A DNA stretch of 64,000 bases from Streptomyces paradoxus (GTDB lineage Bacteria > Actinomycetota > Actinomycetes > Streptomycetales > Streptomycetaceae), in contig NZ_JACHGV010000005.1 of NCBI RefSeq assembly GCF_014202475.1, positions 62,001-126,000 on the forward strand. Reading direction: 5' to 3'. Made by a program: the position numbers and the translations under genes. Below, in pieces: positions 25,025 through 34,380 of this stretch. The notes beneath the pieces are model-generated. The model searched no databases. It saw nothing but the letters and a program-made list of their open reading frames with translations, and had not been told where the DNA came from. Position 1 is the first letter of the stretch, and the number at the start of each line of letters is the position of its first letter.

Positions 25025-25041
25025 GACGGCGGAGCGGTCAC

Positions 25042-25074
25042 ACGGGCCGGGCACCCTGAGGGTGCCCGGCCCGT
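25042..25074 (+). terminator. Terminator after the HbhA-like gene
   Basis: Perfect 15-bp arms (25042-25056, 25060-25074) with a 3-nt loop, 18 bp after the stop. Confidence 0.8.
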
Positions 25075-25112
25075 TGTACGGGTACGGTGACGCGTAGGAC
25101 GAGCCGAGTCAG

Positions 25113-25463
25113 GTGGTGGACGTTGTGCTGATGCAGGGCTTCGCAGGGTTTATGTGGCTTCTGAGCATGGCCCTGATCGTTTTCAGCGGCTTCGCGTTGC
25201 TCGACGCGGCTGTGCGCCGGGAGGACGCCTACCGGGCGGCCGACAAGAAGACCAAGCCCTTCTGGCTGATCATCCTGGGGATCGCCTTCGTGGTGAACCT
25301 GCTCTTCCCGATCCTGTCGTTCCTGCCGATCATCGGCCTCATCGCGACGATCGTGTACATGGTCGACGTACGGCCCGCGATCCGGGCGCTCCCGGGCGGC
25401 GGCCGCAGCCAGCGCGGCTCCAGCAGCGACGGCCCCTACGGCCCGTGGAACGGCGGCCGGTAA
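25113..25463 (+). CDS. DUF2516 membrane protein (Rv0476-like)
   Basis: 116 residues from GTG 25113 (or ATG 25131). Two membrane segments: FAGFMWLLSMALIVFSGFAL and LIILGIAFVVNLLFPILSFL continuing into IIGLIATIVYMV. It ends in a Gly/Ser-rich cytoplasmic tail. It sits behind the HbhA-like gene, as in Mycobacterium. Function is unknown. Confidence 0.83.
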   Translation: MVDVVLMQGFAGFMWLLSMALIVFSGFALLDAAVRREDAYRAADKKTKPFWLIILGIAFVVNLLFPILSFLPIIGLIATIVYMVDVRPAIRALPGGGRSQRGSSSDGPYGPWNGGR

Positions 25464-25487
25464 AGCCCCCCGCGGGGGTGTCCGGGG

Positions 25488-26834
25488 CTACGGCACCCGG
25501 TCCAGCAGCAGGACCGCCACGTCGTCCGTCAGCTCGCCGCCGTTGAGGTCGCGCACCTCGTTCACCGCAGCCCGCAGCAGCTGCTCGCCCCGCAGGCCCT
25601 CGGCGATCTGGCGGCGGACCATCTCCGTCATGCCGTCCTGGCCGAGCCGCTCCCGGCCCTGGCCGATGTGGCCCTCGATCAGGCCGTCGGTGTAGAGCAT
25701 CAGGCTCCACTCGGCGCCCAGCTCCACCTGCATCCGCGGCCAGCGGGCGCCGGGCAGCAGTCCGAGGGCCGGTCCGTTGTTGTCGTACGGCAGCAGGCGG
25801 GCCGGCTTGCCCGGGCGGGCCAGCAGCGGCGACGGGTGACCCGCCAGGCACAGGCCGGCGCGGCGGCCGTCCGGCGCGATGTCCACCGTGCACAGGGTCG
25901 CGAAGATCTCGTCGTCGGCCCGCTCGTGCTCCAGCACCTGCTGGAGCGTGCCCAGCAGCTGGTCGCCGCACAGACCCGCCAGGGTCAGTGCGCGCCAGGC
26001 GATCCGCAGCTCCACGCCGAGGGCGGCCTCGTCCGGTCCGTGCCCGCAGACGTCGCCGATCATGGCGTGCACGGTGCCGTCCGGCGTGCGCACGACGTCG
26101 TAGAAGTCGCCGCCGAGCAGTGCGCGCGAGCGGCCCGGGCGGTAGCGCGCGGCGAACCGCAGCGGGGAGCCCTCCAGCAGCGGCGTCGGCAGCAGGCCGC
26201 GCTCCAGGCGCCGGTTCTCCTGCGCCCGCAGCCGGCCCTCGGCGAGCCGGCGCTCGGCCGACTCGGAACGCTTGCGCTCCACCGCGTAGCGGATCGCCCG
26301 GCTCAGCAGCCTGCCGTCCAGCTCGTCGCGGAAGAGGTAGTCCTGGGCGCCGACGCGCACCGCCTCGGCGCCGCGCTCGGCGTCGCCGGAGGCGGTCAGC
26401 GCCAGGACGGCGTGCCGGGGCGCGAGCTCCAGCACGTGTCGCAGCACGGCGAGCTCGTCCTCGGAGTCGCTGTGGCCGGGCGCGGGCAGCGCCAGGTCCA
26501 GCAGGATGCAGTGGACGTCGTCGGTCAGCAGCCGCCCGGCCTCCGTCAGGTTGCGGGCCGTGCGGACGCGGATCGGCTTGCCCGCCTGGTCGAGCATGTC
26601 CGGCACGATCGGCGAGCCGGCCGGATCGTCCTCGATCAAAAGCAGCGTCAGGTTGGTGTGGGCGGCGTTGTTCTCCACCTTGTCCGTGGTGTTCCCGGCG
26701 GTGTCCGGTGTGCGGCCCGTGGGCGAGGCGTCCTTCGCGGACTCCTCGGCCGAGCCGCCGTGCGGGGACGCGGCCTGCGCCTGACCACTCTCCACGGCCG
26801 GGATCGCTCTCTGCCGCGGTATGGGTACGGGCAT
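25488..26834 (-). CDS. Response-regulator receiver plus PP2C-type phosphatase (RsbU/SpoIIE family)
   Basis: 448 residues from ATG 26834, with GGAAGG upstream; the preceding in-frame codons lack a start signal. Residues ~60-175 are a receiver domain (LLLIEDDPAG acidic pair, LLDLALPAPG phospho-acceptor Asp, TASG). A coiled linker (ERKRSESAERRLAEGRLRAQ) leads to a PP2C domain with GGDFYDVV, IGDVCGHG, LAGHPSPLL and YTDGLIEG, and final DDVAVLLL. Such proteins dephosphorylate anti-anti-sigma factors. The first 55 residues are low complexity. Confidence 0.9.
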   Translation of the reverse strand: MPVPIPRQRAIPAVESGQAQAASPHGGSAEESAKDASPTGRTPDTAGNTTDKVENNAAHTNLTLLLIEDDPAGSPIVPDMLDQAGKPIRVRTARNLTEAGRLLTDDVHCILLDLALPAPGHSDSEDELAVLRHVLELAPRHAVLALTASGDAERGAEAVRVGAQDYLFRDELDGRLLSRAIRYAVERKRSESAERRLAEGRLRAQENRRLERGLLPTPLLEGSPLRFAARYRPGRSRALLGGDFYDVVRTPDGTVHAMIGDVCGHGPDEAALGVELRIAWRALTLAGLCGDQLLGTLQQVLEHERADDEIFATLCTVDIAPDGRRAGLCLAGHPSPLLARPGKPARLLPYDNNGPALGLLPGARWPRMQVELGAEWSLMLYTDGLIEGHIGQGRERLGQDGMTEMVRRQIAEGLRGEQLLRAAVNEVRDLNGGELTDDVAVLLLDRVP

Positions 26835-27149
26835 CGTCTTGGGTTCCTTCCCTCCCCCCGAGGGCACGGTGGGGCGAGGGACCTCGACCCACCGACGGGG
26901 ACCATAGCGGGTGTCGGTGCCGCATAGGAATGGTGTGAGCCACGCCGCTGTGCCACCGGCCAGTGTCATATGCCGCGATATGTGCCGCAGTTGGACAGCT
27001 CGGAGATGCTGCGGGGATGACGAACGTCACGTCAGCGCACGGTTGGCTCGCGCCGGAGCGTGCGGTGGGTCACGTGGGCCAGGTCACCGCGGGTGTCCGC
27101 TATCCGGTGCGCCGCCTTCGGGCCGCCGCCTTCGGGCCGCCGTCGGCGA

Positions 27150-28238
27150 TCAGTTGGCGCCGGTGTCCGCGTCGGGCCGGACGACGCCGAGGATGGGCAT
27201 GGTCCCGGCCCCGGCGATCGTCACGGTGCGGCCGGGCCGCGGCGCGTGCACCATCGCCCCGTCCCCGATGTACATCGCGACATGGCTGGCGTCACCGAAG
27301 TAGATGATGAGGTCGCCGGGCCGCATGTCCTGGATGTCGATGTGCGGCAGCCGCTTCCACTGCTCCTGCGAGGTGCGCGGGATGCCGCGCCCAGCGGATA
27401 TCCAGGCCTGTGACGTCAGCCCCGAGCAGTCATAGGTCTTCGGGCCCTCGGCGCCCCACTGGTACGGCTTGCCGATCTGGGCCGTGGCGTACTGCACGGC
27501 CTTCTTGCCCTGCTCGGAGGCCTTTCCGTCGATCTCGTCGAGGATGCCGGAGTCGAGCCAGGCGGTCTGCGCCTTGTTCGCCGCCTCCTTCTCCAGCTCG
27601 GCGAGGCGCTCCTGCTCCTCCTTCTGCAGCGCGGATTCGAGCTTCTCCGCCTGCGCGATCTGCTTCTCGATCTTCTTCTGTGCGGCGGCCTTGGCCTTGC
27701 GGCCCGCTTCCAGCTTCTTCCACTGCGCGGAGGCGTCCTTGGCGTACTGCTCCAAGTCCTCCTGGGTGCGGGTCAGTTCGCCGAGCAGGCCCTTCGTCGC
27801 GTGGTGGCCCTCGCGGACCCGGCCGGCGCCGTCGAGGAAGTCCTGCGGGGTGTCGCTCAGCACCAGGTGGGCCTCGGGCGGCAGCCCGCCCCCGCGGTAC
27901 TGGGCGGCGGCCGCGGCGCCCGCGCGGTCCTTCAGTTTCCGGAGCTTCTCCTGGCCCTTGACGATCTTCTTGGCCAGCTCGACGACCTCGGCGGACTGCT
28001 TGTCCGCCTTCTCCTCGGCGGCGTTGTACTCGTCGGTGGCGCGGGCCGCCGCGCGGTAGAGCTTGTCCAGCTTCCTGCGGACGGCTTCGAGGTCCTTGCC
28101 GGCCGCGAGGGCCGGGGCCGCGCTCGGGGTGGGGGAGGGGGTGGGGTTCGCGAACGCCGTGCCCGGTGCGGCCAGCACCGTGACCGCGCAGACCACGGCC
28201 ACCGCCGTCGCGATCAGGCCGCGCTTGCCCGTTCCCAT
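27150..28238 (-). CDS. Secreted NlpC/P60 peptidoglycan endopeptidase
   Basis: 362 residues. Signal peptide at 1-30 (basic GKRG, hydrophobic core, cut near AFA-N). Residues ~45-220 form a coiled coil (RipA-like). The NlpC/P60 domain has catalytic Cys271 in YDCSGLTSQAW, His319 in SHVAMYIG and His331 in VHAPRPG. It cleaves peptide stems in the cell wall, probably during division or branching. The 239-bp upstream region was checked for a c-di-AMP riboswitch and no convincing match was found. Confidence 0.9.
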   Translation of the reverse strand: MGTGKRGLIATAVAVVCAVTVLAAPGTAFANPTPSPTPSAAPALAAGKDLEAVRRKLDKLYRAAARATDEYNAAEEKADKQSAEVVELAKKIVKGQEKLRKLKDRAGAAAAAQYRGGGLPPEAHLVLSDTPQDFLDGAGRVREGHHATKGLLGELTRTQEDLEQYAKDASAQWKKLEAGRKAKAAAQKKIEKQIAQAEKLESALQKEEQERLAELEKEAANKAQTAWLDSGILDEIDGKASEQGKKAVQYATAQIGKPYQWGAEGPKTYDCSGLTSQAWISAGRGIPRTSQEQWKRLPHIDIQDMRPGDLIIYFGDASHVAMYIGDGAMVHAPRPGRTVTIAGAGTMPILGVVRPDADTGAN

Positions 28239-28477
28239 ACCTCAGCCCCCAAACTGATTAACCGTCAGTAACTTGCGGTTCGTTCGGGGATGCTGCCATG
28301 TCGGCCGGGAAAGCGACAGGGGTAGTACTTCCCGCCGCCCCCTCGCCGCTATGCCCCCGGCATGCGATCTCCCCGGTCTGTGTGACGAACGACTCAAAGA
28401 GATCGTTCCATCGGCCCCCGTCCGAACGGCAACAGCCTCCGCCCTGACCGCAACGGACCGCGCCCGGACCGGAGAAG

Positions 28478-29296
28478 TCAGGCGCCCGGGGCCAATGCCT
28501 CCCAGCGCACGGTCACTTCGCCCTGCCGCCACCGCACCGGCCCGTCCGTCACCGGCCAGTCGGCCGTCAGGTCCCGGACCGCGCGCATCCAGCGCTGCCG
28601 GGCGCCGTAGGAGGCGTAGGGGGCGGCGGCCGCCCAGGCGCGGTCGAAGTCGCGCAGGAAGGCGTGCACCGGCTCGCCCGGGACATTGCGGTGGATGAGC
28701 GCCTTCGGCAGCCGTTCCGCCAGGTCCGAGGGACGCTCCAGGGAGCCCAGCCGGGTCGCGAAGGTGACCGTGCGCGGACCCTCCGGGCCGAGCGCGACCC
28801 AGACGTGCCGGCGCCCGATCTCGTCGCAGGTCCCCTCGACCAGCAGGCCGCCGCGCGACCCGGTCGCCGGGTCGGCCGGTGCGAGCCGCGCGCACAGCCG
28901 CTGCCACACGGCCGCGACCTCGCCCTCCTCGTACTGCCGCAGCACGTTCGCCGCGCGGACGAGCAGGGGCCGCTGCGGGATCGGGATCTCGAAGCCGCCG
29001 TGCCGGAAGACGAGCCCCGGCCGCTCATAGGGCAGCGCCGCCGCGACCCGGGCCGGTTCGATCTCCACGCCCACCACTCGCGCGCGTGGCGCGACCGTAC
29101 GCAGGCGCTGGAGCAGTTCGACGGCCGTCCAGGGGGCGGCGCCGTACCCGAGGTCGACCGAGACGGAATCGGTGGCGCGGCGCAGCTCGGCGCCGTGCGT
29201 GGCCACGATCCAGCGGTCCATGCGGCGCAGCCGGTTGGGGTTGGTCGTCCCGCGCGTCACCGTGCCCAGGGGTCGGGTCGCTGCGCGGGGTGTCAT
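28478..29296 (-). CDS. Class I SAM-dependent methyltransferase-like protein
   Basis: 272 residues. VSVDLGYGAAPWTAVELLQR is the SAM-binding motif I with an unusual Gly-Tyr-Gly; VVGVEIEPARV provides the motif II acidic residue. It begins with TNPNRLRRMDRW, a feature of a conserved Streptomyces family. It lies divergently from mshA. Substrate is unknown. Confidence 0.8.
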   Translation of the reverse strand: MTPRAATRPLGTVTRGTTNPNRLRRMDRWIVATHGAELRRATDSVSVDLGYGAAPWTAVELLQRLRTVAPRARVVGVEIEPARVAAALPYERPGLVFRHGGFEIPIPQRPLLVRAANVLRQYEEGEVAAVWQRLCARLAPADPATGSRGGLLVEGTCDEIGRRHVWVALGPEGPRTVTFATRLGSLERPSDLAERLPKALIHRNVPGEPVHAFLRDFDRAWAAAAPYASYGARQRWMRAVRDLTADWPVTDGPVRWRQGEVTVRWEALAPGA

Positions 29297-29427
29297 ACGT
29301 ACGAGGTTAAGCGGCCTCCGGCCCGGTCAGGGGGCGAGGTGCCGCCGCCGCTGGGCGGGGTGCCAGTAGCAGACGCCCTCGAACGGTTGAGCGACAGGCG
29401 GTAATGATTCGGTAAAACTGCCGAATC

Positions 29428-29455
29428 GGGAAATGGAGCACCTGCTTCCGGTGTT
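29428..29455 (+). promoter_or_regulatory. Candidate sigma-R-type promoter before mshA
   Basis: GGGAAAT (29428-29434), 18 nt, GTT (29453-29455). This is close to the SigR consensus GGAAT-N18-GTT but has one extra A. mshA belongs to the thiol-stress regulon in S. coelicolor, which makes the site plausible. Confidence 0.4.
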
Positions 29456-29519
29456 GGACTCCGTCGGAGGGCAGCGTGCGCCCTGCGGAAGGCATGCCCG
29501 GAGCGAGGAGGAACGCCAC

Positions 29520-30857
29520 GTGAGCCAGTACATCGGCAGGCTCGGCCGGCGCGCCACGTCATCGCCCGCCCGCCTCCGGCTGCACCGCAGGCCCCGCCGC
29601 GTCGCCATGCTCTCCGTGCACACCTCCCCGCTCCACCAGCCGGGCACCGGCGACGCCGGCGGCATGAACGTCTACATCGTGGAGCTGGCCCAGCGCCTCG
29701 CCGCGCACGGCGTCGAGGTCGAGATCTTCACACGCGCGACCGCGGCGGCCCTCCCCGCGACCGTGGAGCTGGCCCCGGGCGTCCTCGTCCGGCACGTCGA
29801 CGCCGGTCCCTACGAGGGCCTCCACAAGGAGGACCTCCCCGCCCAGCTGTGCGCCTTCACCCACGGTGTCATGCAGGCCTGGGCCCACCACCGCCCCGGC
29901 CACTACGACCTGGTGCACTCCCACTACTGGCTCTCCGGCCACGTCGGCTGGCTCGCCGCCCAGCGCTGGGGCGTCCCCCTGGTGCACGCCATGCACACCA
30001 TGGCCAAGGTCAAGAACGCCAACCTGGCCGACGGCGACACCCCCGAACCGGCCGCCCGCGTGATCGGCGAGACGCAGATCGTCGCCGCCGCCGACCGGCT
30101 CATCGCCAACACCACCGAAGAGGCCGACGAGCTGGTCCGGCACTACGCGGCCGAGACCGACAAGGTCGCCGTGGTCCACCCCGGCGTGAACCTCGGCCGC
30201 TTCTCGCCCGCCGACGGCCGCGCCGCCGCCCGGGCCCGCCTCGGCCTGCCCCAGGACGCGCTGATCCCGCTCTTCGCCGGGCGCATCCAGCCCCTGAAGG
30301 CCCCGGACGTGCTGCTGCGCGCCGTCGCCGTCCTCCTCGGCCAGCGCCCCGAACTGCGCTCGCGCATCCTCGTGCCCGTCGTCGGCGGCCCCTCCGGCAG
30401 CGGCCTCGCCAAGCCGGAGGGCCTGCAGAAGCTCGCCGCGCGCCTGGGCATCGCCGACGTCGTACGGTTCCGCCCGCCGGTCGGCCAGGAGCAGCTGGCG
30501 GACTGGTTCCGCGCCGCCTCCGTGCTGGTCATGCCGTCCTACAGCGAGTCCTTCGGACTGGTCGCCATAGAGGCCCAGGCGGCGGGCACCCCGGTGCTGG
30601 CCGCGTCGGTCGGGGGCCTGCCGGTCGCCGTGCGCGACGGGCACACCGGCTTCCTCGTCCAGGGCCACAACCCCGCCGACTACGCGCGCGTGCTGGGCCA
30701 CTTCGCCGACGACCCGCAACTGGTGCCCCGGCTCGGCGGTCAGGCCGCCCGGCACGCCCAGTCCTTCGGCTGGGACACGGCGGCCGCAGCCACGGCGGAC
30801 GTCTACACGGCCGCGATGCAGGCACACCGCCGTCGCGTACGCTCGCTGCATGGCTGA
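29520..30857 (+). CDS. mshA: D-inositol-3-phosphate glycosyltransferase
   Basis: 445 residues from GTG 29520 with AGGAGG 8 bp upstream, which overrides the longer in-frame ORF. First step of mycothiol synthesis: transfers GlcNAc from UDP-GlcNAc to inositol-3-phosphate. GT4/GT-B fold: N-domain with VHTSPLHQPGTGDAGGMNVY, a VHSHYWLSG region and AMHTMAKVKN; C-domain with FAGRIQPLKAPDVL and the E-x7-E site SYSESFGLVAIEAQ. It overlaps the next gene by 8 bp. Confidence 0.95.
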   Translation: MSQYIGRLGRRATSSPARLRLHRRPRRVAMLSVHTSPLHQPGTGDAGGMNVYIVELAQRLAAHGVEVEIFTRATAAALPATVELAPGVLVRHVDAGPYEGLHKEDLPAQLCAFTHGVMQAWAHHRPGHYDLVHSHYWLSGHVGWLAAQRWGVPLVHAMHTMAKVKNANLADGDTPEPAARVIGETQIVAAADRLIANTTEEADELVRHYAAETDKVAVVHPGVNLGRFSPADGRAAARARLGLPQDALIPLFAGRIQPLKAPDVLLRAVAVLLGQRPELRSRILVPVVGGPSGSGLAKPEGLQKLAARLGIADVVRFRPPVGQEQLADWFRAASVLVMPSYSESFGLVAIEAQAAGTPVLAASVGGLPVAVRDGHTGFLVQGHNPADYARVLGHFADDPQLVPRLGGQAARHAQSFGWDTAAAATADVYTAAMQAHRRRVRSLHG

Positions 30858-31359
30858 AACCGATCAGGAACAGCGCGCGGCCCAGGTCATCGAGACCGTC
30901 CTGAAGGACGCCGACCTGGAGTGGGAGAGCCCCCGGCCCGGCACCTACGTCGCGCAGCTCCCCGGCACCCGCAAGCTGAAGACGACGCTCTCCCTGATCG
31001 TCGGCCGCCACTCCCTGTCGCTGAACGCCTTCGTCATCCGCCACCCCGACGAGAACGAGCAGGGCGTCCACCGCTGGCTCCTGGAACGCAACCTCAAGCT
31101 CTACGGGGTGAGTTACGCCGTCGACCAGCACGGCGACGTCTACGTCACCGGCCGTCTCTCCCTGCCGGCGGTCACCGCCGACGAGCTCGACCGCCTGCTC
31201 GGCCAGGTCCTGGAGGCCTCCGACGGCGCCTTCAACTCCCTGCTGGAGCTGGGTTTCGCCTCGGCGATCCGCAAGGAGTACGAGTGGCGGGTCTCGCGGG
31301 GCGAGTCCACCCGCAATCTGGACGCGTTCGCGCACCTCACCCAGCGCCCCGAGCGCTAG
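30850..31359 (+). CDS. YbjN-domain protein
   Basis: 169 residues. The central region TLSLIVGRHSLSLNAFVIRH and LLERNLKLYGVSYAVD is typical of the YbjN/type III secretion chaperone-like fold. The gene overlaps mshA by 8 bp, so they are probably cotranslated. Role with mycothiol synthesis is not known. Its stop overlaps the convergent AraC gene by a few bases. Confidence 0.85.
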   Translation: MAETDQEQRAAQVIETVLKDADLEWESPRPGTYVAQLPGTRKLKTTLSLIVGRHSLSLNAFVIRHPDENEQGVHRWLLERNLKLYGVSYAVDQHGDVYVTGRLSLPAVTADELDRLLGQVLEASDGAFNSLLELGFASAIRKEYEWRVSRGESTRNLDAFAHLTQRPER

Positions 31360-32156
31360 AGGGTGTCCGCCCGGTAACGCCCCGGTGGCACCCCCACCAG
31401 CTTCCGGAAGTGCCGGGTGAGGTGGGACTGGTCGTAGAACCCGGCCGCCACCGCCGCGTCGCCCGGTGAGCGCCCCTCCAGGAGCAGCCGCCGGGCGCGC
31501 CCCACGCGCAGGGACGTCAGGTACTGGTGGGGGGCGATGCCGTAGGCCGTGCTGAACGCCCGGACCAGATGGGCGGGATGGGCCCCGAGCAGCCCGGCGG
31601 CCTCCCGCAGGGCGACGCCCTCGACGATCCGCTCGTCCAGCAACTCGCGCAGCCGCCGCGCCAGAACGGGATCGGCGGGCCGGGGGGCGGCGGGATCGCC
31701 CCGCAGATGCCCGCGCAACCGCTCCCCGACGAACAACAGCCTGCTCTCGGCCTCCAGTTCCTCGCCGGGCCGCCCCAGCGTGCCGTGCAACTGCCCCACG
31801 CGCCGCCGCAGCAGCGGATCGCGCAGATCGGGCCGGTCGACGGCGGCCCCGATCAACTCGTCGCCCAGATGCGTCGCGTCGAGGTACAGCACCCGCTTGC
31901 GGAAGCCCTCCGGGGTGACGGGGGAGCCGTTGTGCGGCACATGCGGCGGCAGCAGCGACACGGTGTCGTGCGGGGTGCCGTGCTCGTGCCGGTCGAGGTC
32001 GTAGCGCACGGCTCCGGTGTCGACGATCAGCAGCGTCCACGCGTCGTGGACGTGCATCGGATACGCGTACTCGGTGAACCGGGCGTGGAAGACCTCGACG
32101 ACACCCGGGACGGCGGGCCGCCAGGCGGACACGATCCGGGCGGGCTGGGAGGCCAT
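31356..32156 (-). CDS. AraC-family transcriptional regulator
   Basis: 266 residues from ATG 32156. N-terminal cupin-like sensor (FTEYAYPMHVHDAWTLLIVD with H-x-H) and C-terminal double HTH at ~165-262 (GVALREAAGLLGAHPAHLVR and AAVAAGFYDQSHLTRHFRKL). Divergent from a DUF2000 gene across about 50 bp; this pairing is common and suggests control of that gene. Confidence 0.88.
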   Translation of the reverse strand: MASQPARIVSAWRPAVPGVVEVFHARFTEYAYPMHVHDAWTLLIVDTGAVRYDLDRHEHGTPHDTVSLLPPHVPHNGSPVTPEGFRKRVLYLDATHLGDELIGAAVDRPDLRDPLLRRRVGQLHGTLGRPGEELEAESRLLFVGERLRGHLRGDPAAPRPADPVLARRLRELLDERIVEGVALREAAGLLGAHPAHLVRAFSTAYGIAPHQYLTSLRVGRARRLLLEGRSPGDAAVAAGFYDQSHLTRHFRKLVGVPPGRYRADTL

Positions 32157-32205
32157 GCAAAGAACGTACAAGACCTCGGCGGGGACTGCCCGGCACGCTC
32201 GGATC

Positions 32206-32652
32206 ATGAACACCATCACCGATCCCCCGCGGCCCGAGCCGATCCGCTTCGACACGAAGATCGCCGTGCTGCTGCGCGCCGACCTGGAGCCCTGGCAGCG
32301 CCTGAATGTGACGTCGTTCCTGGTCAGCGGCCTGGGAACGCAGCTTCCCGAGGTGATCGGCGAACCGTATGAGGACGCGGACGGCGTGCCCTACCTCCCC
32401 ATGTTCCGCCAGCCCGTCATGGTCTTCGAGGCCGGCAAGGAAACCCTGGCCACCGCCCACACCCGGGCCCTCTCCCGCGCCCTGCCCCGCGCGGTCTTCA
32501 CCTCCGACCTCTTCGCCACGGGCAACGACCGCGACAACCGCGCCGCCGTACGGGCCGTGCCGACCGCCGACCTGGACCTGGCCGGGCTCGCGGTCTACGG
32601 CCCGAAGAACGCGGTGGACAAGGTGGTCAAGGGAGCGCGGATGCATCCGTGA
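32206..32652 (+). CDS. DUF2000 family protein
   Basis: 148 residues. FDTKIAVLLRADLEPWQRLN near the start and GLAVYGPKNAVDKVVKGAR at the end are the DUF2000 pattern (peptidyl-tRNA hydrolase-like fold). Function is unknown. Divergent from the AraC regulator. Confidence 0.87.
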   Translation: MNTITDPPRPEPIRFDTKIAVLLRADLEPWQRLNVTSFLVSGLGTQLPEVIGEPYEDADGVPYLPMFRQPVMVFEAGKETLATAHTRALSRALPRAVFTSDLFATGNDRDNRAAVRAVPTADLDLAGLAVYGPKNAVDKVVKGARMHP

Positions 32653-32739
32653 GACCAAAGTCGCAGGCACGTAGACCAACGGCTGATGACAGGGCGGACG
32701 GCTCTTCCCGAGACTCGTTCCATGGAGGAAGCCAGGAAC

Positions 32740-33444
32740 GTGTCCCTGCGCAAGAGCCCCCGGCCGCGGGCGGGCGATACGGCGGAACTCGCCGAATCGG
32801 CCTGGGCCATCGTGCTCTTCTGCGTCGCCTGCGGTGCCGTGGCCGGCGCCCTGCTCCCACTCCTCGCCCGTCTGCTGCTCACCCTGCCGTGGGCGCCGCT
32901 CGAAGGCCCGGCCGAGCTGCTGACCTCGGTCCCGGAACCCGCCCTCACCCTCGGCACGATCGCGGTGGGTGTGCTCGGCGGCCTGCTGCTCGGCTTCACG
33001 GCGGTGCACGAGTCGCTGTCCGTCCGCGTCTGCGACACCCATGTGACCCTGACCGTCCGGGACAGCTCCCAGGAGTTCACCCGCGAGGAGATCTCCGTGC
33101 TGTTCCGGGACGGCAAGCAGCTCGTGCTGCTCGGCCCGGACGGCATGGAACGGGCAAGGGAACGCTGCGGCCTGCCCTGGCAACGCCTCGCGGACGCCCT
33201 GGCGGAACACGGGTACGAGTGGGCGCAGCAGGACCCGTACCGCGCCGAGTTCCGCCGCTGGGTGCCCGGCACCCCCGGCCTGCCGCCGGGCGCGGACGCC
33301 CTGCTGCGGGCCCGCGCGCAGGCCCGCAAACACGAGGACGACGCCAGGGACGCCCGGGAGTTGCGCGACGAGCTGCTGCGGCTCGGGGTGGTCGTACGGG
33401 ACGAGGAGAAGCGGCAGTACTGGCGGCTGGTGCGACGGGACTGA
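32740..33444 (+). CDS. YqeB-like membrane protein
   Basis: 234 residues from GTG 32740, with GGAGGAA 10-15 nt upstream; ATG 32722 is an alternative. Two membrane helices (about 22-45 and 68-90) are followed by a soluble domain with VCDTHVTLTVRDSSQEFTRE and FRDGKQLVLLGPDGMERARE, as in YqeB-type proteins with a PH-like domain. Function is unknown. Confidence 0.75.
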   Translation: MSLRKSPRPRAGDTAELAESAWAIVLFCVACGAVAGALLPLLARLLLTLPWAPLEGPAELLTSVPEPALTLGTIAVGVLGGLLLGFTAVHESLSVRVCDTHVTLTVRDSSQEFTREEISVLFRDGKQLVLLGPDGMERARERCGLPWQRLADALAEHGYEWAQQDPYRAEFRRWVPGTPGLPPGADALLRARAQARKHEDDARDARELRDELLRLGVVVRDEEKRQYWRLVRRD

Positions 33445-33507
33445 GGCTCACGGAGGGACCCGCGCGGCAGGCGCCGGTGGCCGGACTCCGCGCGGAGGTA
33501 GGCGCGG

Positions 33508-33927
33508 TCACGGGGCGCAGGCCTCGGCGATCGACAGGCTGTTCTCGTAGAGGTGGTGCCGGGTGATCCGCCCGTCCTCGACGGTGAGCCGCAGCGCGAA
33601 CGGCCCCGAGAAGGACTTCCCGGTCGCCCGGACGGTCCCGGAGAGCTGACCCATCAGAACGGCGTCGGTCCCGTCGACGAGGACGGTGTCCACGGACGCG
33701 CGAGCGTCCTCCGGCACGGTGTACCGGCCCAGTTCGTCGGCCTGTGCCGCACATTCGGCGGCGGTGGACCGCGGCCGGATCCAGGGGACGCCGGGGTTGT
33801 CGGCGAGCATCCAGTCGACCTCGTCGGCGAAGAGCGCGGTGAGCCCCTCGGTGTCACCGGCGACCCGGAGTCCGAGGAACTTCTGGACGGCGAGGCGGGT
33901 GGCTTCAGTGGTGTCGGCGGGTGTCAT
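33508..33927 (-). CDS. SnoaL/NTF2-like protein
   Basis: 139 residues. FLGLRVAGDTEGLTALFADE and DGTDAVLMGQLSGTVRATGK with the end LRLTVEDGRITRHHLYEN show a ketosteroid isomerase/SnoaL-like cone fold. Whether it is an enzyme cannot be told. Single gene, convergent with the YqeB-like gene. Confidence 0.83.
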   Translation of the reverse strand: MTPADTTEATRLAVQKFLGLRVAGDTEGLTALFADEVDWMLADNPGVPWIRPRSTAAECAAQADELGRYTVPEDARASVDTVLVDGTDAVLMGQLSGTVRATGKSFSGPFALRLTVEDGRITRHHLYENSLSIAEACAP

Positions 33928-34044
33928 GGGTCCCAGCCTGCCGGGGCGCCGGGGGAGCGTCGATTACGTCGGAGGTAAGCGGTGCCGCCCCCGCTGGTGG
34001 TCCGGGGTGGGCCGGGAGGCGACATCGATCCTAGAATCGAACGC

Positions 34045-34380
34045 ATGAACGATCCAGAGTCGCGGCTCGCGCTGCTCCGCTTCCTGGAGCGCGTGCAGGA
34101 ACGCGACCTGGCACGCACCCGCCGATGGATCGCAGACGAGGAACGCCGCCAGGCCGAACGCCGGCACGGTCTGCTGTCCCGGCCGCCCGCGCCGGACTGG
34201 CTGATCGAACGCGGCCTGTCCGGACAGGAGGCCGTGTACGTCCACGTCGGCGGCTGCTGGAACGCGGGCCGGCGCAGCAAGGGCGTCGACCGCGACCATG
34301 CCCGGCGCGCACTCGCGGAAGGGGTCAAGGCCTGCCCGCAGTGCCGGCCGGACACGGAGCTCGGTTTCGTGGACGGGTAG
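34045..34380 (+). CDS. DUF6233-like small protein
   Basis: 111 residues from ATG 34045, with a TAGAAT hexamer ending 7 nt before it (possible near-leaderless promoter). The sequence DLARTRRWIADEERRQAERR then WLIERG and VHVGGCWNAGRRSKGVDRDH plus a C-x-x-C (ACPQC) is a Streptomyces-specific family of unknown function, often near mobile or defence genes. The Cys residues may bind zinc. Confidence 0.75.
   Translation: MNDPESRLALLRFLERVQERDLARTRRWIADEERRQAERRHGLLSRPPAPDWLIERGLSGQEAVYVHVGGCWNAGRRSKGVDRDHARRALAEGVKACPQCRPDTELGFVDG

Noticed and set aside
28239..28477. Possible c-di-AMP (ydaO) riboswitch upstream of the NlpC/P60 gene
   Set aside because: Such riboswitches often precede cell-wall hydrolase genes in Streptomyces, but the conserved core patterns were not found on the minus strand.
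30529..33333. 934-codon open frame on the minus strand
   Set aside because: Covers six unrelated genes in other frames; no domain seen in its translation.
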